From NCBI RefSeq assembly GCF_964340395.1, contig NC_135555.1, forward strand, positions 20,223,947 through 20,287,946: DNA of 64,000 nt. The letters run 5' to 3'. The notes under the pieces were generated by a model. That model saw only the letters and a program-made list of their open reading frames with translations. It had not been told where the DNA came from and searched no databases. This document shows positions 25,001 to 35,004 of this stretch, one piece after another. Origin of the DNA: Glandiceps talaboti. Taxonomy: Eukaryota; Hemichordata; Enteropneusta; Spengelidae. A program made the position numbers and the translations under genes. Positions within the stretch are counted from its first letter, which is position 1. Each line of letters starts with the position of its first letter.

Positions 25001-27268
25001 CATGAGTATAGACTAATCCCACGACCAGGAGAGTCATCTTTGTACATGCCTCCAAGGGTAGTGACAAACACTCAAGGGTTCAACCATCCCAATCAGATGT
25101 TATCACCTGCCCAAGCACCTCGACACTTCATACAACCAAGCATAAGTGGAGGACAACATGCAGTACTGAATCAAGGAACTAGAGTCAGTCAGATACTACC
25201 AACAATGGTACAATTAGATGGAATAAACAAAATAAGACAGTCCTCAAGTCAAGCTGCAAGAAGTGGTTCATCTGCGCTTGACCTTACACTGTCCAATAAT
25301 ACAAATCCTATGGAAAAAGATGGTGAATCAAACAGAGAAACACGAGTTCACAAAGAACCGGTTCATTCTATGCAGCAAGGAGGAGCTGACTTTAAGCAGA
25401 ATATAACAACGCATTCACCAAGATTCAGTCACCTTCCTGTTCCTAGTACCACACAAGTAACAAATAGTAGGCATAGTGTTCCAGTACTTTCACCCAGAAT
25501 TGGTCAAATGCCTGTACCAATAACTACAGAAGTTAGTAACAATAGGCAAGGTGCTACCACTCATTCACCCAGGCTTAATCAAATGCATGTGCCAATGGCT
25601 GCAAATGTTGCTGTCCAACCCAGAGGAAATATGCAAGGGAGTGTTCTTCAAACATCGATGGGTCCAGTGGTAGGTTCACGTGTATCCCCAGGTCAAAGTG
25701 TGCTACAAAGGTTCCCTCCAAGTCCAGTTGGTAATTATGGGCAGCAGTTCCTTCCACCAGATACTATAAGACCCCCTATGCTGATGCAAAGACCACAGGT
25801 CCAACTTCCCCATGGAGTTGTGAGTATCCCGTCAAATGCTAAGCCACCAAGTTCGTCAATAGCAAAGGATAATTCAACACCATTCACTGCTCCAGCCAAT
25901 ACTACAGTAAGTCCTGTAGGTGGAACAACTCCAACAAACCAAGAACGACATGCACCTGAAAAGGCCAAGGAATCCAGGGGACCAGGAGTTCCACAGCCTC
26001 CAAGCAACAGTATGCCTCCTCCTTTAAAGTCACCAAAGGCATCACCAATGATCCAAGCTAATGATATATCATCATCAGAAGGTAACCAAAAGGGAAGCAT
26101 ACTACAGCAACAGTTGGAACAATTTCATACAAACAAAGAACATTTATCTGCACCCATGAAGAATTCGTCCCCAGATACAACTGAGATAAGAAACAGCTTG
26201 AAACCCCTTGTTATTGATGAAAAGCGACATATGCCAACATTAGCAAAGGAACTCGGACACCTATCTCCAGATCTGCCAATTAAGGAAGAAATTCCCTACA
26301 AACCGAAACGACGCCGGTTGTCATCCTATGAAATTGAACAAGCCACCACTACAAAGAAAGATGACAACACCTCAGATTCAGAAATCCTGAAATCATTTGT
26401 GAAAACTGGGAAACATAAATGTCCATTTTGTTATTACTCAAACTACTCTAGAAAAGAAGTAAGAGTGCACATAAAACAGGAACATTTCAACAAACAGAAA
26501 AAGAAAGGACAAGATGCCAATGAAGATTCTCGTTCTAGTACAGCAACTGATGAAGCCAAACCTGCAAGGATGTTACAAAGGCAAGATTCTCAAATTTCCA
26601 ATGTTTCAGAATATTCTTTTGGATCTGAACAGACTTTTGATGATTCCACAGAAGGAGACACTGTTGAGCAGGAGAATGATTCTCCAGCAGGAAATGCCGA
26701 TGAAACAGACTCCTTGATATGCAGTGTCTGTAAGGTACAGTGCACCTCTTCCTCAGAATTAGAAGACCATTTCAAAGTTATGCACACTGATATCTGTATA
26801 GAACAAGAATGTCATGTATGTGGATTTGTCTCGGACAAAAGTTACATCATGCACAAACACATGGAGCGGTACCACTCTGATGAAAAACCCTACCAGTGTG
26901 AGCAGCTAGAGTGTGGTCGCTCTTTTGCAACACCTGAAGATCTTCAAAGACATCAACGTAGACATGATTCTGATAAGAAATTTACATGTGACTTATGTGG
27001 AGCGAAATACCACTGGCAGAATGGTCTCCGAGCTCATCTACTTAGGCATACTGTGAACTATCCGTATGAATGTAGCCATTGTGGTTTAAGATTCAAAACT
27101 AGTGGTATGCTAAAAAGACACGAGTATGAGAAGAAGCACTTCCCAGCTGATATCGCTCATAAAGGTGCTGGTAGAGGAGCCAAAGGTGGAAGTCACACAG
27201 GCCCACAACACGACACTGTGAAAAGGCGGGGAGGCAAGACAGGTAGAGGAAGAGCCAGCAGGAGATGA
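19028..27268 (+). CDS. Giant C2H2 zinc-finger nuclear protein with CtBP-type motifs
   Basis: A single-exon protein of 2746 residues, probably a sequence-specific transcriptional regulator. The start is ATG 19028 (AATTATGG context); the open frame reaches back to TTG 18995 but has no earlier ATG, and a stop lies at 18983. Nine C2H2 fingers: F1 217-239 (C219, C222, H235, H239), linker TGERP, F2 245-268, F3 932-955, F4 2463-2486, then a cluster F5 2563-2586, F6 2593-2616, F7 2622-2646 (CX4C), F8 2652-2674, F9 2680-2704. PVDLS at 1121 and 1314 and PLDLT at 1762 and 1799 fit the CtBP-binding consensus PxDLS; ALDLT at 2083 is weaker. Basic clusters are RKRKIKK at 210-216 and KPKRRR at 2425-2430, plus an Arg/Gly-rich C terminus. 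KQGRPSR at 83-89 resembles an AT-hook. The N terminus is acidic and Ser-rich; 960-2400 is Gln/Pro/Ser-rich and probably disordered. I do not recognise an orthologue. Layout differs from HIVEP/Schnurri, ZEB and RREB1 as I know them. Confidence 0.92.
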   Translation: MEETSTLDFSSSSVPKENWSSDTEENKRNENEHLAMQEGSFDPSEGGQLCSAEESQSSPNDISPENQQGDIDLDLGLKKSRRKQGRPSRMSHGEDEDEEKNDMKLYTEKGCIVPVESQGCQENSLDDEMFLLEGTSDHDFSYDQQEDIMDRPKKSRKQYNPTRISSDDAGEGTISSSDEDDPASVTQAILDVLDQLGSDMTMLSDRTQSRKRKIKKFRCRVCSFAGKDNYALARHMRTHTGERPYKCRGCGECFKRADGLKRHIYRAHHQQAEELSGFINDDYNAKLRDVFLSSVHGLQRPPSTDSLENSDSSSTLDSNFVTESEYSVTTATETKPGKFSNPVYNDGIPTCVAQENITTQGMPNTFLSKDNSSRRSSQRSFRTKKNSTKQLFVVLKPIDLCREYKSLSKSKFGNSDSTNIVDKASDSDEPSQNCTFATDTSPPDIDKISVDNHELKTRHANNGLSSDSLSPPTLEPVHGNDTSAHPVIQEGIVSETTKNHVNSNTTVLVGTAMQESREVQMPLISDVLTEGARNSPNNPNSELPISIQDRITSIRSAIQYDQQGCEKWSRNIPSHSNTLQQNKPEKDPGLDALVLDGDDKSTVIQNYKVMEQRLESNSNARGERGSFEQIEESSNAKRSECLIKNVKDTSQNTNEIDQKQKQPISVEKKEAGKVYSLTTPVLPENKSRDTQFQCHISEQKESSGEETESATEETEERNFQGIAQKSSKLKDAAQSRAMNSNSLHEAVNRVAAESLSPLKEKSDSLSSLETLSKLQSIALQVDSASKESPEEISKSNNETSPQEASQQETPFIGSADVLDQHFSAQQMLADENLSLHQLLAKSRYIPEADNTKVDVKIKKPMSAKVSDIVRVAASIKQDISTHRHHMHTCRENLSDFKSEMEFLVRSKNFQIGSFSVTAKVRHVASGRVQIAYECPLCHHLFTSYKGLNFHYRRKHKDEAIGQNELVSAAEEPAINFVVPSGSFQPDASQPVIMRPVSAAMYLERLAEGKRAIAVQLNQPQSEHQTVPDVSRGGRRDDSRGRRRDDVTSCSSNTENVVQNSNLATHSPRQLIYQGTEISNVRDFPPQVGMASDRRGELYYPKKPEQMHKELERVTIANDTSPVDLSEKTSSVEMQATPRHEAVHGIYQPYSSTQSIKGSFAGIHMQRYIGETREGQTYQTMPQVHLHPRLNVLSTPKVPAKHHGPQNAYEQHARLVSIAETAQRHQELPQTESSQAPQVISYLRNPQFPQQAQHVFSQNISPTLPSATNIPQISPRQHQKILIAGTGSPSTGGYEYQQSRRPQHSREAADTNTTPVDLSSESPRIPSSTQQIAAQSAPALWTVPTNQNLVEQNPNISLHQDPTLAFRGGRGYPPHLIKVPVIVHSNQPQQPPESQQSIHSNVPVVKSTDEATVQSAQSITVASTIPVRPNSEKTLAVHEPHASQQAKGTVDRNIRSKPKVLPPVPGKPFSIPLNGRVKRGCGTPLSAIRKQGPQLRIPNPNAIFRQSVSHEPNAAMLIKDTASVNLSTPFQEKDFHVIAQPPVGEQVAHPFATTNDTVNHAALNNPAIVTTGTKVNSSSTDAGNKQVMVPNSLINYGQFENPQLSIPANWKILHIPGQPPVLVPSVIQQTPQEKDRGQQFPPQTRNVPATTNHTSLGQPIRETHIPHFPNSQMIEPPRPDLSKVSEQISSMASLVNRLPPSEDHVPDEISLFNPYPRAHESELPAVYASVLGGATRVRASKDEVMSAVAFLQAKNLNPGTEAPLDLTSGSDKERVEAHSLPVRAEESVRDQMRVVADENPLDLTSSSTPISATPTAAIPLKSTNQIHEVPQSYHDERKARGHDAESVTQPLRFHHPRMPQVPMFPRPVFIDQHQILQHRQLIRNSETFPQDTVNQPATVLIPTSTGFRQMSIQAYQNMRHNQEQHVIQEGMLVDSHAANKAPAEEVSPIGQILVQRMPVISDVRSLSVSDPIAAVEGSRHKHQALINSGGEIHEYRLIPRPGESSLYMPPRVVTNTQGFNHPNQMLSPAQAPRHFIQPSISGGQHAVLNQGTRVSQILPTMVQLDGINKIRQSSSQAARSGSSALDLTLSNNTNPMEKDGESNRETRVHKEPVHSMQQGGADFKQNITTHSPRFSHLPVPSTTQVTNSRHSVPVLSPRIGQMPVPITTEVSNNRQGATTHSPRLNQMHVPMAANVAVQPRGNMQGSVLQTSMGPVVGSRVSPGQSVLQRFPPSPVGNYGQQFLPPDTIRPPMLMQRPQVQLPHGVVSIPSNAKPPSSSIAKDNSTPFTAPANTTVSPVGGTTPTNQERHAPEKAKESRGPGVPQPPSNSMPPPLKSPKASPMIQANDISSSEGNQKGSILQQQLEQFHTNKEHLSAPMKNSSPDTTEIRNSLKPLVIDEKRHMPTLAKELGHLSPDLPIKEEIPYKPKRRRLSSYEIEQATTTKKDDNTSDSEILKSFVKTGKHKCPFCYYSNYSRKEVRVHIKQEHFNKQKKKGQDANEDSRSSTATDEAKPARMLQRQDSQISNVSEYSFGSEQTFDDSTEGDTVEQENDSPAGNADETDSLICSVCKVQCTSSSELEDHFKVMHTDICIEQECHVCGFVSDKSYIMHKHMERYHSDEKPYQCEQLECGRSFATPEDLQRHQRRHDSDKKFTCDLCGAKYHWQNGLRAHLLRHTVNYPYECSHCGLRFKTSGMLKRHEYEKKHFPADIAHKGAGRGAKGGSHTGPQHDTVKRRGGKTGRGRASRR

Positions 27269-28040
27269 AAAATATTACAACAGTATTTTTTTAAAAGGTT
27301 TAGGAACCCAGTAACAGAGAATGGAAATCTTGTAAAACTTGCATAGGTTGACAAAACACTTAACAACTATCATTCAACAGTATATGAGATACTGTGAAAC
27401 TGAATAATGATAATGCCAGTTAAAGATTTCTTCTTCTTGGCAGCATATAGCCAAATTTTATAGCCCCAAAATCATTGAAAATATTTTATTCTTATAAAGT
27501 CTAATATCATTTTCTTTAGGAGTTAATAGGGTATGTACACAACAAACATATTGTAATATATATAAAATATAGATACAAAATTACTCTTTATATTTTTGAC
27601 TTAAATAGGCCAACTTCTTATCTAATTTCATAGCCAATGTTTGTCCCTTTCTCTACTTATGCTGTGGAACATTTGGTTAAACATAAGATATTTCAAATTC
27701 TGCGATGTAAACATTAAAACATTTATAAATTTAACTCAACCTTCTGTACATATTTCAAATTTGCTAGAACTAGTATTTAAACATGATGTATTCATATTCT
27801 CTGAAAAACTAGAAAAACATAATACCACTCAAAAAAATAGACTCGCGCAAATATTTGTACATCTTATTATGAAAGAGCTGGTGTTTATATTTGAATATGT
27901 AAATTTGTCGGGGAGTTACTTTTTAGCCTTTTTGAGTGCAACCTTTTAGGATTTTGGCAGGAATTATTTTTTAGTAACACACTGTCTAGAGAATCAAGGA
28001 CATTTCAGGTCGAAGAATAAAGATATTCTTTTTTAACCTA
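27269..28040 (+). other. 3'UTR of the zinc-finger gene with candidate poly(A) signal
   Basis: AT-rich sequence after the TGA. The first canonical AATAAA on the + strand that I find is at 28016-28021, about 750 bases past the stop, followed by a T-rich stretch. Another AATAAA is at 30598-30603. Which is used cannot be told without transcripts. Confidence 0.45.
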
Positions 28041-28407
28041 GATAAAGAATTTTACCGGAGCTTATCAACTAATCAAGATTTACAAGTAATTTTTATATAG
28101 CTAAAGTCCAGTGTGGTGTGATGTTTCATTAGTAGAAAAAAGTTATAACGCCACACAAACTTTGACAAGTATTTTTTACCCAAATTGTTTGTATTGCATG
28201 TTTGAAATGACTTTTTCTGTACAGAAACTGTCAAAATTAGGGTTTGACATGTACAAGTATAAACTTTCTCATGGTATTTTGTATACTCTGATGTTCCTTT
28301 TCTTTAGTGAAACCATGAATAGATGGTGATAGAAGAGTTATTCTGTTCTGAAACCAAAAAAAATAACATAATCAATTTGTAAATAGTCTCTCAGTCATTA
28401 ACATTTA

Positions 28408-28740
28408 AAGCTACACTAGCTGCAACTGGAACGATTTTTTAAAAAAAACTATATTTTGTACAGTATTGACCCATGTTAAATGCATTAGTGTAGCTGTACC
28501 CATAATATGGTACTGATTTTTGGATCCAAAACCAAAAATCAGAGCCCCCAATACGATCATGATTTCAACCTGTTGTTGTACTACTGATGGATACAGTCAA
28601 CCCCTAATTAACATGTACAATATCAAATTAGTGATATTTCAACAATTTTCAGTGAATGTATTGTTGGTTGTCTGATTGAAAAAAATGATACCCGTCGTCC
28701 AATTACAGCCAAAATGAAGCATCCAAGTCAAAAACTGAGT
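28408..28740 (-). repeat. Dispersed repeat family 1, copy 4 (inverted)
   Basis: The left end GCTACACTAGCTGCAACTGGA (28410) is partly complementary to the right end CCAATTACAGCC (about 28699-28710). The interior has GATTTTTGGATCCAAAACC, AATCATGATTTCAACCTGTT-like text, TTTTCAGTGAATGTATTG and TTGTCTGATTGAAAAAAATGA, colinear with 39680-39880 and with the reverse complement of 13455-13757. About 30 bp beyond the core also match the 39.9-kb copy. Confidence 0.75.
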
Positions 28741-29411
28741 GTTTTGTGACTATGTTGTATGAAAATGTACAAAAGGAAACAATGAAAGCTGCTGATTATA
28801 TTTTCTGCAAAATTTCCAGTGCCATTAAAATACAACAAATGAAATGCTAAATGTATAATCCCTGTACATAAACAGGCCTTCTTTGTGCCTTTGTGAATAT
28901 CACCAGTATGGTTTGATTTATTGTTGATTATATAACATCGACAATCAAGGTATCGGCTCACTTAGATAGACACAAAGTATATATATAAAAGTATTTTTGC
29001 ATCATGTTGATATAAGCTTTGGATTGGACAGTGGTTTAAAGTAGGGTGACATTTCTGACGACTTCCAATCCTTGATTTTGCAGTGTACATTTTTGGGGAC
29101 TTCCAGTATTTACACTATCTTGATTAACAGGTGGTTATATCTGCACAACAACAGCATTGCTATCAACCACTTGTGTAATCTACCACATCAGACAATAATA
29201 GTTTGTGTCTATCTTAGTAATCCGAAAACTGCATTGCCACAGTAGTAACTTCTACTTAATAGACAAATTTACAATAATTTACAAGAAAATTGCTGGGTTT
29301 ATAAAATCTTGAAGTAGACAATATTTTTCTGTCAATTCTTTTTCAACTCCAGCATAATGGTTTATGTGAAGATACTCACAGATGAAATGTTTTTTAAAAT
29401 CCGTGTAATCA
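28741..29411. other. Non-coding, nothing recognised
   Basis: AT-rich, with short frames only. Confidence 0.6.
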
Positions 29412-29510
29412 GATGCTGTTGACACTATTATATATGCAAATTTTGATGCTGTTGACACTATTATATATGCAAATTTTGATGCTGTTGACATTATTATATA
29501 TGCAAATTTC
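29412..29510 (+). repeat. 33-bp minisatellite, three units, each with an octamer ATGCAAAT
   Basis: Units at 29412, 29445 and 29478 read GATGCTGTTGACACTATTA followed by TATATGCAAATTTT; the third has one substitution (ACATTATTA) and ends TTTC. Each contains the exact POU octamer ATGCAAAT. On the - strand it reads as a short repetitive peptide frame, which is not a gene. It lies about 2.1 kb past the zinc-finger stop codon. Confidence 0.95.
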
Positions 29511-32500
29511 GAAAAATGTTCTTATTTTTATCTGAATTGTTCTGCTTTTGAATATCAATGTATATTTTTCTCAATTTCAAAAACCGAGTCAGATCCATTG
29601 TATGGATCTACGTCAATTTAATGAGACTTAGACTAAATCCCAAACGGATATCTTGCAACTTTGTTTGTGTTATCTTTATTTTTTTCTATAGTTCGGTGCT
29701 ACAGAACTAGTCTACCTCCTTTATGTACTTAATATCAAAGTATTTTCTGTTTCTTTTTTCCCCTTTTTTTGCTATGTTACAAAAAGGTACTACTAGAGAA
29801 GTGAGTTTATGAATCTTGAAAGCTGAGATTTCCATCTTTGGCCTTTATATCAGATGGTGAGAAAAAAATTTTAAGTGACCTTAGGAAAATTGGTATATTT
29901 TTGGATATCTTGTGTATATTATTCTTTTAATCCATATAAAAAAATCTAATTAAAAACATGGCAGTTTAGTGAAAATAATTTTAAAATAGTCACAAAATTT
30001 ACATATTAATAAAATTTACAAAAAATGTAATTTTTTATCATCTAAAATCAGACCCCAAGATTAAAAGGATGTGTTGTGTTTTCACTTCAAACTAATTTAC
30101 TTTATTATAGATGTGGCATTGTATTTGTGCAGAGTGGTCAAGGTGCAAGTTATCACATGCATTTTGATACTTCATGTGAAAGCTGACGCTTTTCATGCTT
30201 TTAAGTACTCCATTTGGCAGTCACCTGATACCCACACACTTCTGTTCATTCTGTTAATTGTTAGTGTGTGGGCGTTAATATGAATTCCACCCCTCTGAGT
30301 GCACCAAGGTCATACAGATATTTGAAGTTATTGAGTTAGAATAGTTATACTCATCTCATACTCAATACCATGCTTCAAAAGTCACTCGTTAAAAAAAATG
30401 CACGCGATTGACCAGTACCTAGTCTGTAAGACACGACGTGTCATGTCAGCCAGCACTCACAAAGATATGGGCTGAACGACACGACAAGATGATAAGTCTG
30501 TGCCTTCATCATATATTTCCGAACTTATAAGTTTAAAAAACGACGAAACTATTTGTCGATAAAGTTGATGCATTGCAAATGACTGTAATGTATGTAAAAT
30601 AAAGGATGCCAGTTCTTGTCTTCTGCAGCCACAGAGATCTTTTTCTCACAAGCCAGAATTACTGGTACTGTAAAAAGGCAGTGTGATTTTGCGACAAAAA
30701 CAGAGATAGTACGCGGAGATCTAGGGCTGCATTTAGTTCAGATCAAACATTTATACTTCACTATTCATATAAGCATCTTGGCATGTATGATGTATTCCCG
30801 AAATATAGATATCCCAATGATATAAAACAGACTCTGTACTTTGCTTTTACAAGCAAAATTTCACGCAGTACTTGATATTTAGACTTGTAGATAGAAAGGA
30901 GAACACCCTTTGACAATTTATATTTCATTTGAAATAAACTGAGTATGACAAGAAAATTCACTCTTAGAAAACAGAGTTTGTCAAACCGTTCTATGCAAAT
31001 TAAGGCAACTAGTGACCACGTGAGTGCTGTTTGTTACTGATTGGTCAAAGTATCAGACTTTCTCTTCTCGATGTGTTCAGGAAAATACTTTGCGTCATTA
31101 GCATGCTAGGAGGTTGTGTCACAGTAATTGTTTTATAAATTTTAAGAATATTCTTATACTTCAGAAGACAAGTTAAAAATTTGTATGGGTTTTTAGTCTG
31201 TTCGGTGTGTGTATGTAGTTTTCATTGTATTCAACTGACAGACACAAACTTTTTTTTTCATTGTATATATTAACAATATAGTGTTATACATTGTATCTTT
31301 TGGATAAAGGTTTGTCTACTTTTGGTCAATATTTTGGTGTAAGGGTTGATTTTAAGTATATTTAGTGATCACAGATTACTACTTTTAAAATTTGCAGTTT
31401 GTACTCTAGTCTTCCACACACCAGTGATGTGGCCGCCTGGGCCATAACTTGGTGCCAATCAATGTTTCATAATAACATGTCACGTCACTGTCTTAATTAC
31501 AGACATTAAAAGTTGATTTTTAAGTATGAAGAAAAAGTATGTATTTATTTTAATGGAATATGAATGTGCTCTAAGTGTGTAGGTATATATGTATATATGT
31601 TCATGTGCCAGTAATGTAACAAAGGTTGACCCTATCTTTTTCTTTTGCTTCTCATTACTTTTCCATAGCAACTATGGTCGGTTCATCGATTTTAAAAAAA
31701 AAAGGTTTTAAAAATCGTCTTCTTCGTGTTTCTCTGCCTCCCATTTCCTCCTCTCTGTGTTCTCTTTATTGGATTCCTGCTGGTAACAGGCGCTTTCCCA
31801 GATTCTCTACACAATTGGCATCGCTTCTCTAACCCCCCCCCTCCTTTTTTGAATACTTAGTCTAGTAACATCCATTGTGAAAGAAATGCTCTGTTCGTGA
31901 AAAAGCGTCATCACTGCCGCCATTACTGTATATGATGTCGACAGTCCAGACACTTGCTTATTCCTGCCAGAGACCGCTGTTCTGCAAAATATTAGGGGTG
32001 GGCAAAAATAAAAATAATATTTTGATGTCGGAGCTGAACATTTGGGTCGGTCGGGTAATGCAAAACATGAAAAAAAAACTTCATGGAACATCAACCAAAA
32101 GCAGAACCTTGATAATGAAACCAATCCACCTGAAGTTATTTTGCTAAGAATTCAAATTTTTTCTTGACGAAACGCCTTCTTTTTTGAGTTTTGAAACAAT
32201 TTCTTACCCAGCTGTATTAAACCCTAAAAATACGCCGAATACAAAGTCATTTAATATATATGCATGGCCTCACAAAAGAATTTAGACAAATGCAATGAAG
32301 TATAAATCGGTCTTGAAGTTCTGATATCCGTAAATGGTCATTCCCCAGGTATTAAAAGATGAGTGGTTGAGCCTATGATCTCATACTTCCATATGTGATT
32401 CGTCAATGGCGGCAACCACACGCACAACAAAAATACGAAAAGTTCGTGCTAAGAAATGGGATGTTATGGGATATAATTAGTACATAACTAAACCCAAATC

Positions 32501-32754
32501 TCAATGGTGGTAGTGTTAGTACACCTCAACGTTCGTACACAAGCTGTCATTGGAATCGAATAATTGAAATAGTCGAAATTTGAATGAATATAATCAGAAA
32601 TGATACAAATAATGCCATGTCCGTATTCAATGGTTATCTGCAAGTACAATTTTGAAATTCACCATGAAACTTGAAAGGGAAACTTTTCTATTGATGATAC
32701 ATGATGATGAATGATGAGTGGACGTGGCAATGAGTGGACGGTGTAATAACATAA
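29511..32754. other. Non-coding, few landmarks
   Basis: A short perfect inverted repeat, AGATCCAT-TGT-ATGGATCT, lies at 29591-29609. A poly-C run lies at about 31832-31842. The frame at 31807-32124 on the - strand shows no known domain. No gene is supported. Confidence 0.5.
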
Positions 32755-32935
32755 ATAACTTGTGCTCGGGCAATATCACAATTAATGCCTGCCCTTGGGG
32801 TGGCACTCTTTACCAAGATGTTGATAGTGCCCTCGTCGAATCATCAAAATTTGGCAAAGAGTGCCAACCCTTGGGACGCACTAGTTGTGTCAGTGCGCTC
32901 GCTGGCATGTTAAAGGGCAGAATACTGAGCTAATC
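32755..32935. repeat. Fold-back (hairpin) element
   Basis: CCCTTGGGGTGGCACTCTTTACCAA (about 32793-32817) is nearly complementary to TTGGCAAAGAGTGCCAACCC (about 32852-32871) followed by TTGGG. The arms are about 25 bp around a spacer of about 35 bp. The flanks hold related G/C-rich words (TGCTCGGGC, GCGCTCGC). This looks like a fold-back or MITE remnant; its family is not known to me. Confidence 0.65.
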
Positions 32936-34989
32936 AATGGTAAGTTCATCGAAGAAGTGGCTGCATTGTTATACATGCATACTAATTAACAATATTTGCA
33001 TATTACAGTGAAAAGGAAGGAGCCTGTCAGCATGGTTCATGGTTGCATTAACTTATTCAGTTGGTCGATTCGGAACTTGTTTCATATCCCATGGACACAT
33101 TTTACCATTATGTCAAGTTTACCAAAATATCGCTACAATGATGGCCCTATAAATTACATATCGATTAGGAACCGAACAAAGTAATTATAGCGTCATTGGG
33201 TACACCATAACGCCTATAACGTATACTTGCAGTGCCCCCCCCCCCTACATTCGGATGGTGGATATTTAATGAAAGTGTAGGCAGTGCACACACATACATG
33301 TATGTGCAAAAAATATGTTATGACATTGGCTGCATTTAATATGCAAGGGATTCATCAATGCATGCAGGCAATGTGTCTGAGAAGATATATGTTAGACGTG
33401 CTGCGCATTTCAATATTAAAGTATAATGCATGGATTTATACGCGCTAAACACATTCTCGGTTTGAAAGGTTGTTTGAAATGTGGTTCATCATATACAACT
33501 CTGGTAATCGAGGCTTCGAATAGTGTAGACATTGAAAGTTTATGGAACTGGCTTTCAGAGAGCCACCCTACTGAGACAATAATAAAACCAAATTGCATGT
33601 CCATTCAATAGCATATCGCTGTTCTGTCAACATGTTACAACAATCGTTTTAGTTTGTGTCTATCTTAATAAACCAAATATGTGATTACTGGATAATATTA
33701 TCTAGGTAAAACCGTGTAGAACTATTTTATAGTGTACACAATATAGTTTTGTCAGACGCACTTATGTACAGGAGGACCACACCATTCACATTGGATCGCT
33801 GAATATGACGTCACATTTTCAAATAATATTATTTGCGTTATCATCCTTTTCTTGTACTTGCCCAAATTGATGCAAAACATGCATACATATTGCCTTAAAT
33901 GTCGCCGATGTTTTTAAAGCATCTAAATGCCCAGGGCAAGACTATCTAATCTCATGTAAGCTTATTTGGGATTAAGGGTGTACGTCGGATTTCGCCACTG
34001 AAAATTTGTTTGGATGTCTCCAGGTTTGCACCACCAAAGTTGAAACAAGAATATTGATATTTAAATGTGGTTTGAAAACTGCAATAATTGATTTCAAGAT
34101 ATAAATATCATTTGGCAGATTAGAGCTATGTTTTCGACGCCATTCCTGAGGAAAGAAATTCAAGGCAAGATATCATTATGCAGGCGAAATGAATCTAACT
34201 GCGAATTTTGATCGAAATTAAAACACAAGCATTCATATACGGTAAAGCTTCAAAGTTTAACGATCTGTAGAATATAATGTATTTCTTCAAAGTGTGATTT
34301 TATATATATATAATCTTTACTTATACTGGATAGTTCTTCCACCATATTAGTTCTATTAGTGCATATTAGTGTATGTAAAGAAATCTAGTGATGGCCGTAC
34401 CTCAAGGATTCAGTGTTCGAGCAGGAGGAAATTTTAATAACCGGACAAGGGTTTGAATCCTGGCTTCAGTGTTAATAAGAGGTAATTCTATTTTATATAA
34501 GTGTTGTTATATATAACCGGCGATCGGCCACCGACGACCCCAGAACCCATTCTAAACTTTTCTTTCATGTCAGCCCACAGCAATTGCTACTCAATTTGAA
34601 GATACATGTGTATTCATGACTTATTGTGAATAAAGGTGGGTCAGCCAATAAGAAAAATGGCAATGTCCATAGCAACTACTACGTCGAAGTGTTTTAGATG
34701 GAAAGGAACAACGACCGCACCCTTAGCAGCTGTTCACTCAAAAGTGTCCTGTACCAAATCAAATATGTTTATGGGTAGGCAGGAATAATGGCATTTCAAA
34801 ATATTAACAATATCACATAACAACAGCGATAATGTCCATAGCAACTACTGCTACGTCAAAGTTTTATGTACCAAATACACCACAACCATACCCATCGCCA
34901 CTGCTCATACAATCAGAGTTTTTTTAGCCAAAACTAAATATTCCTATGGCTAGTTAGGCCTTTCAAATTAATATTTATAACAAAAATCA
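32936..34989. other. Non-coding; weak tRNA-like patch at 34.4 kb
   Basis: GGGTTTGAATCCTGG at about 34449-34463 resembles a Pol III B box, with a poor A box upstream (about 34390). It may be a degraded SINE. A poly-C run lies at 33236-33245. No gene is seen. Confidence 0.4.
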
Positions 34990-35004
34990 CAAATCACCAT
35001 GTCT

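Noticed and set aside
31807-32124. A 105-codon - strand frame with varied composition
   Set aside because: No start context, domain, splice signal or neighbour supports it. It could be a remnant of a repeat but is not a supported gene.
34384-34470. Possible tRNA gene with GGGTTTGAATCCTGG
   Set aside because: No acceptor stem pairing or proper A box. At most a degraded SINE head.
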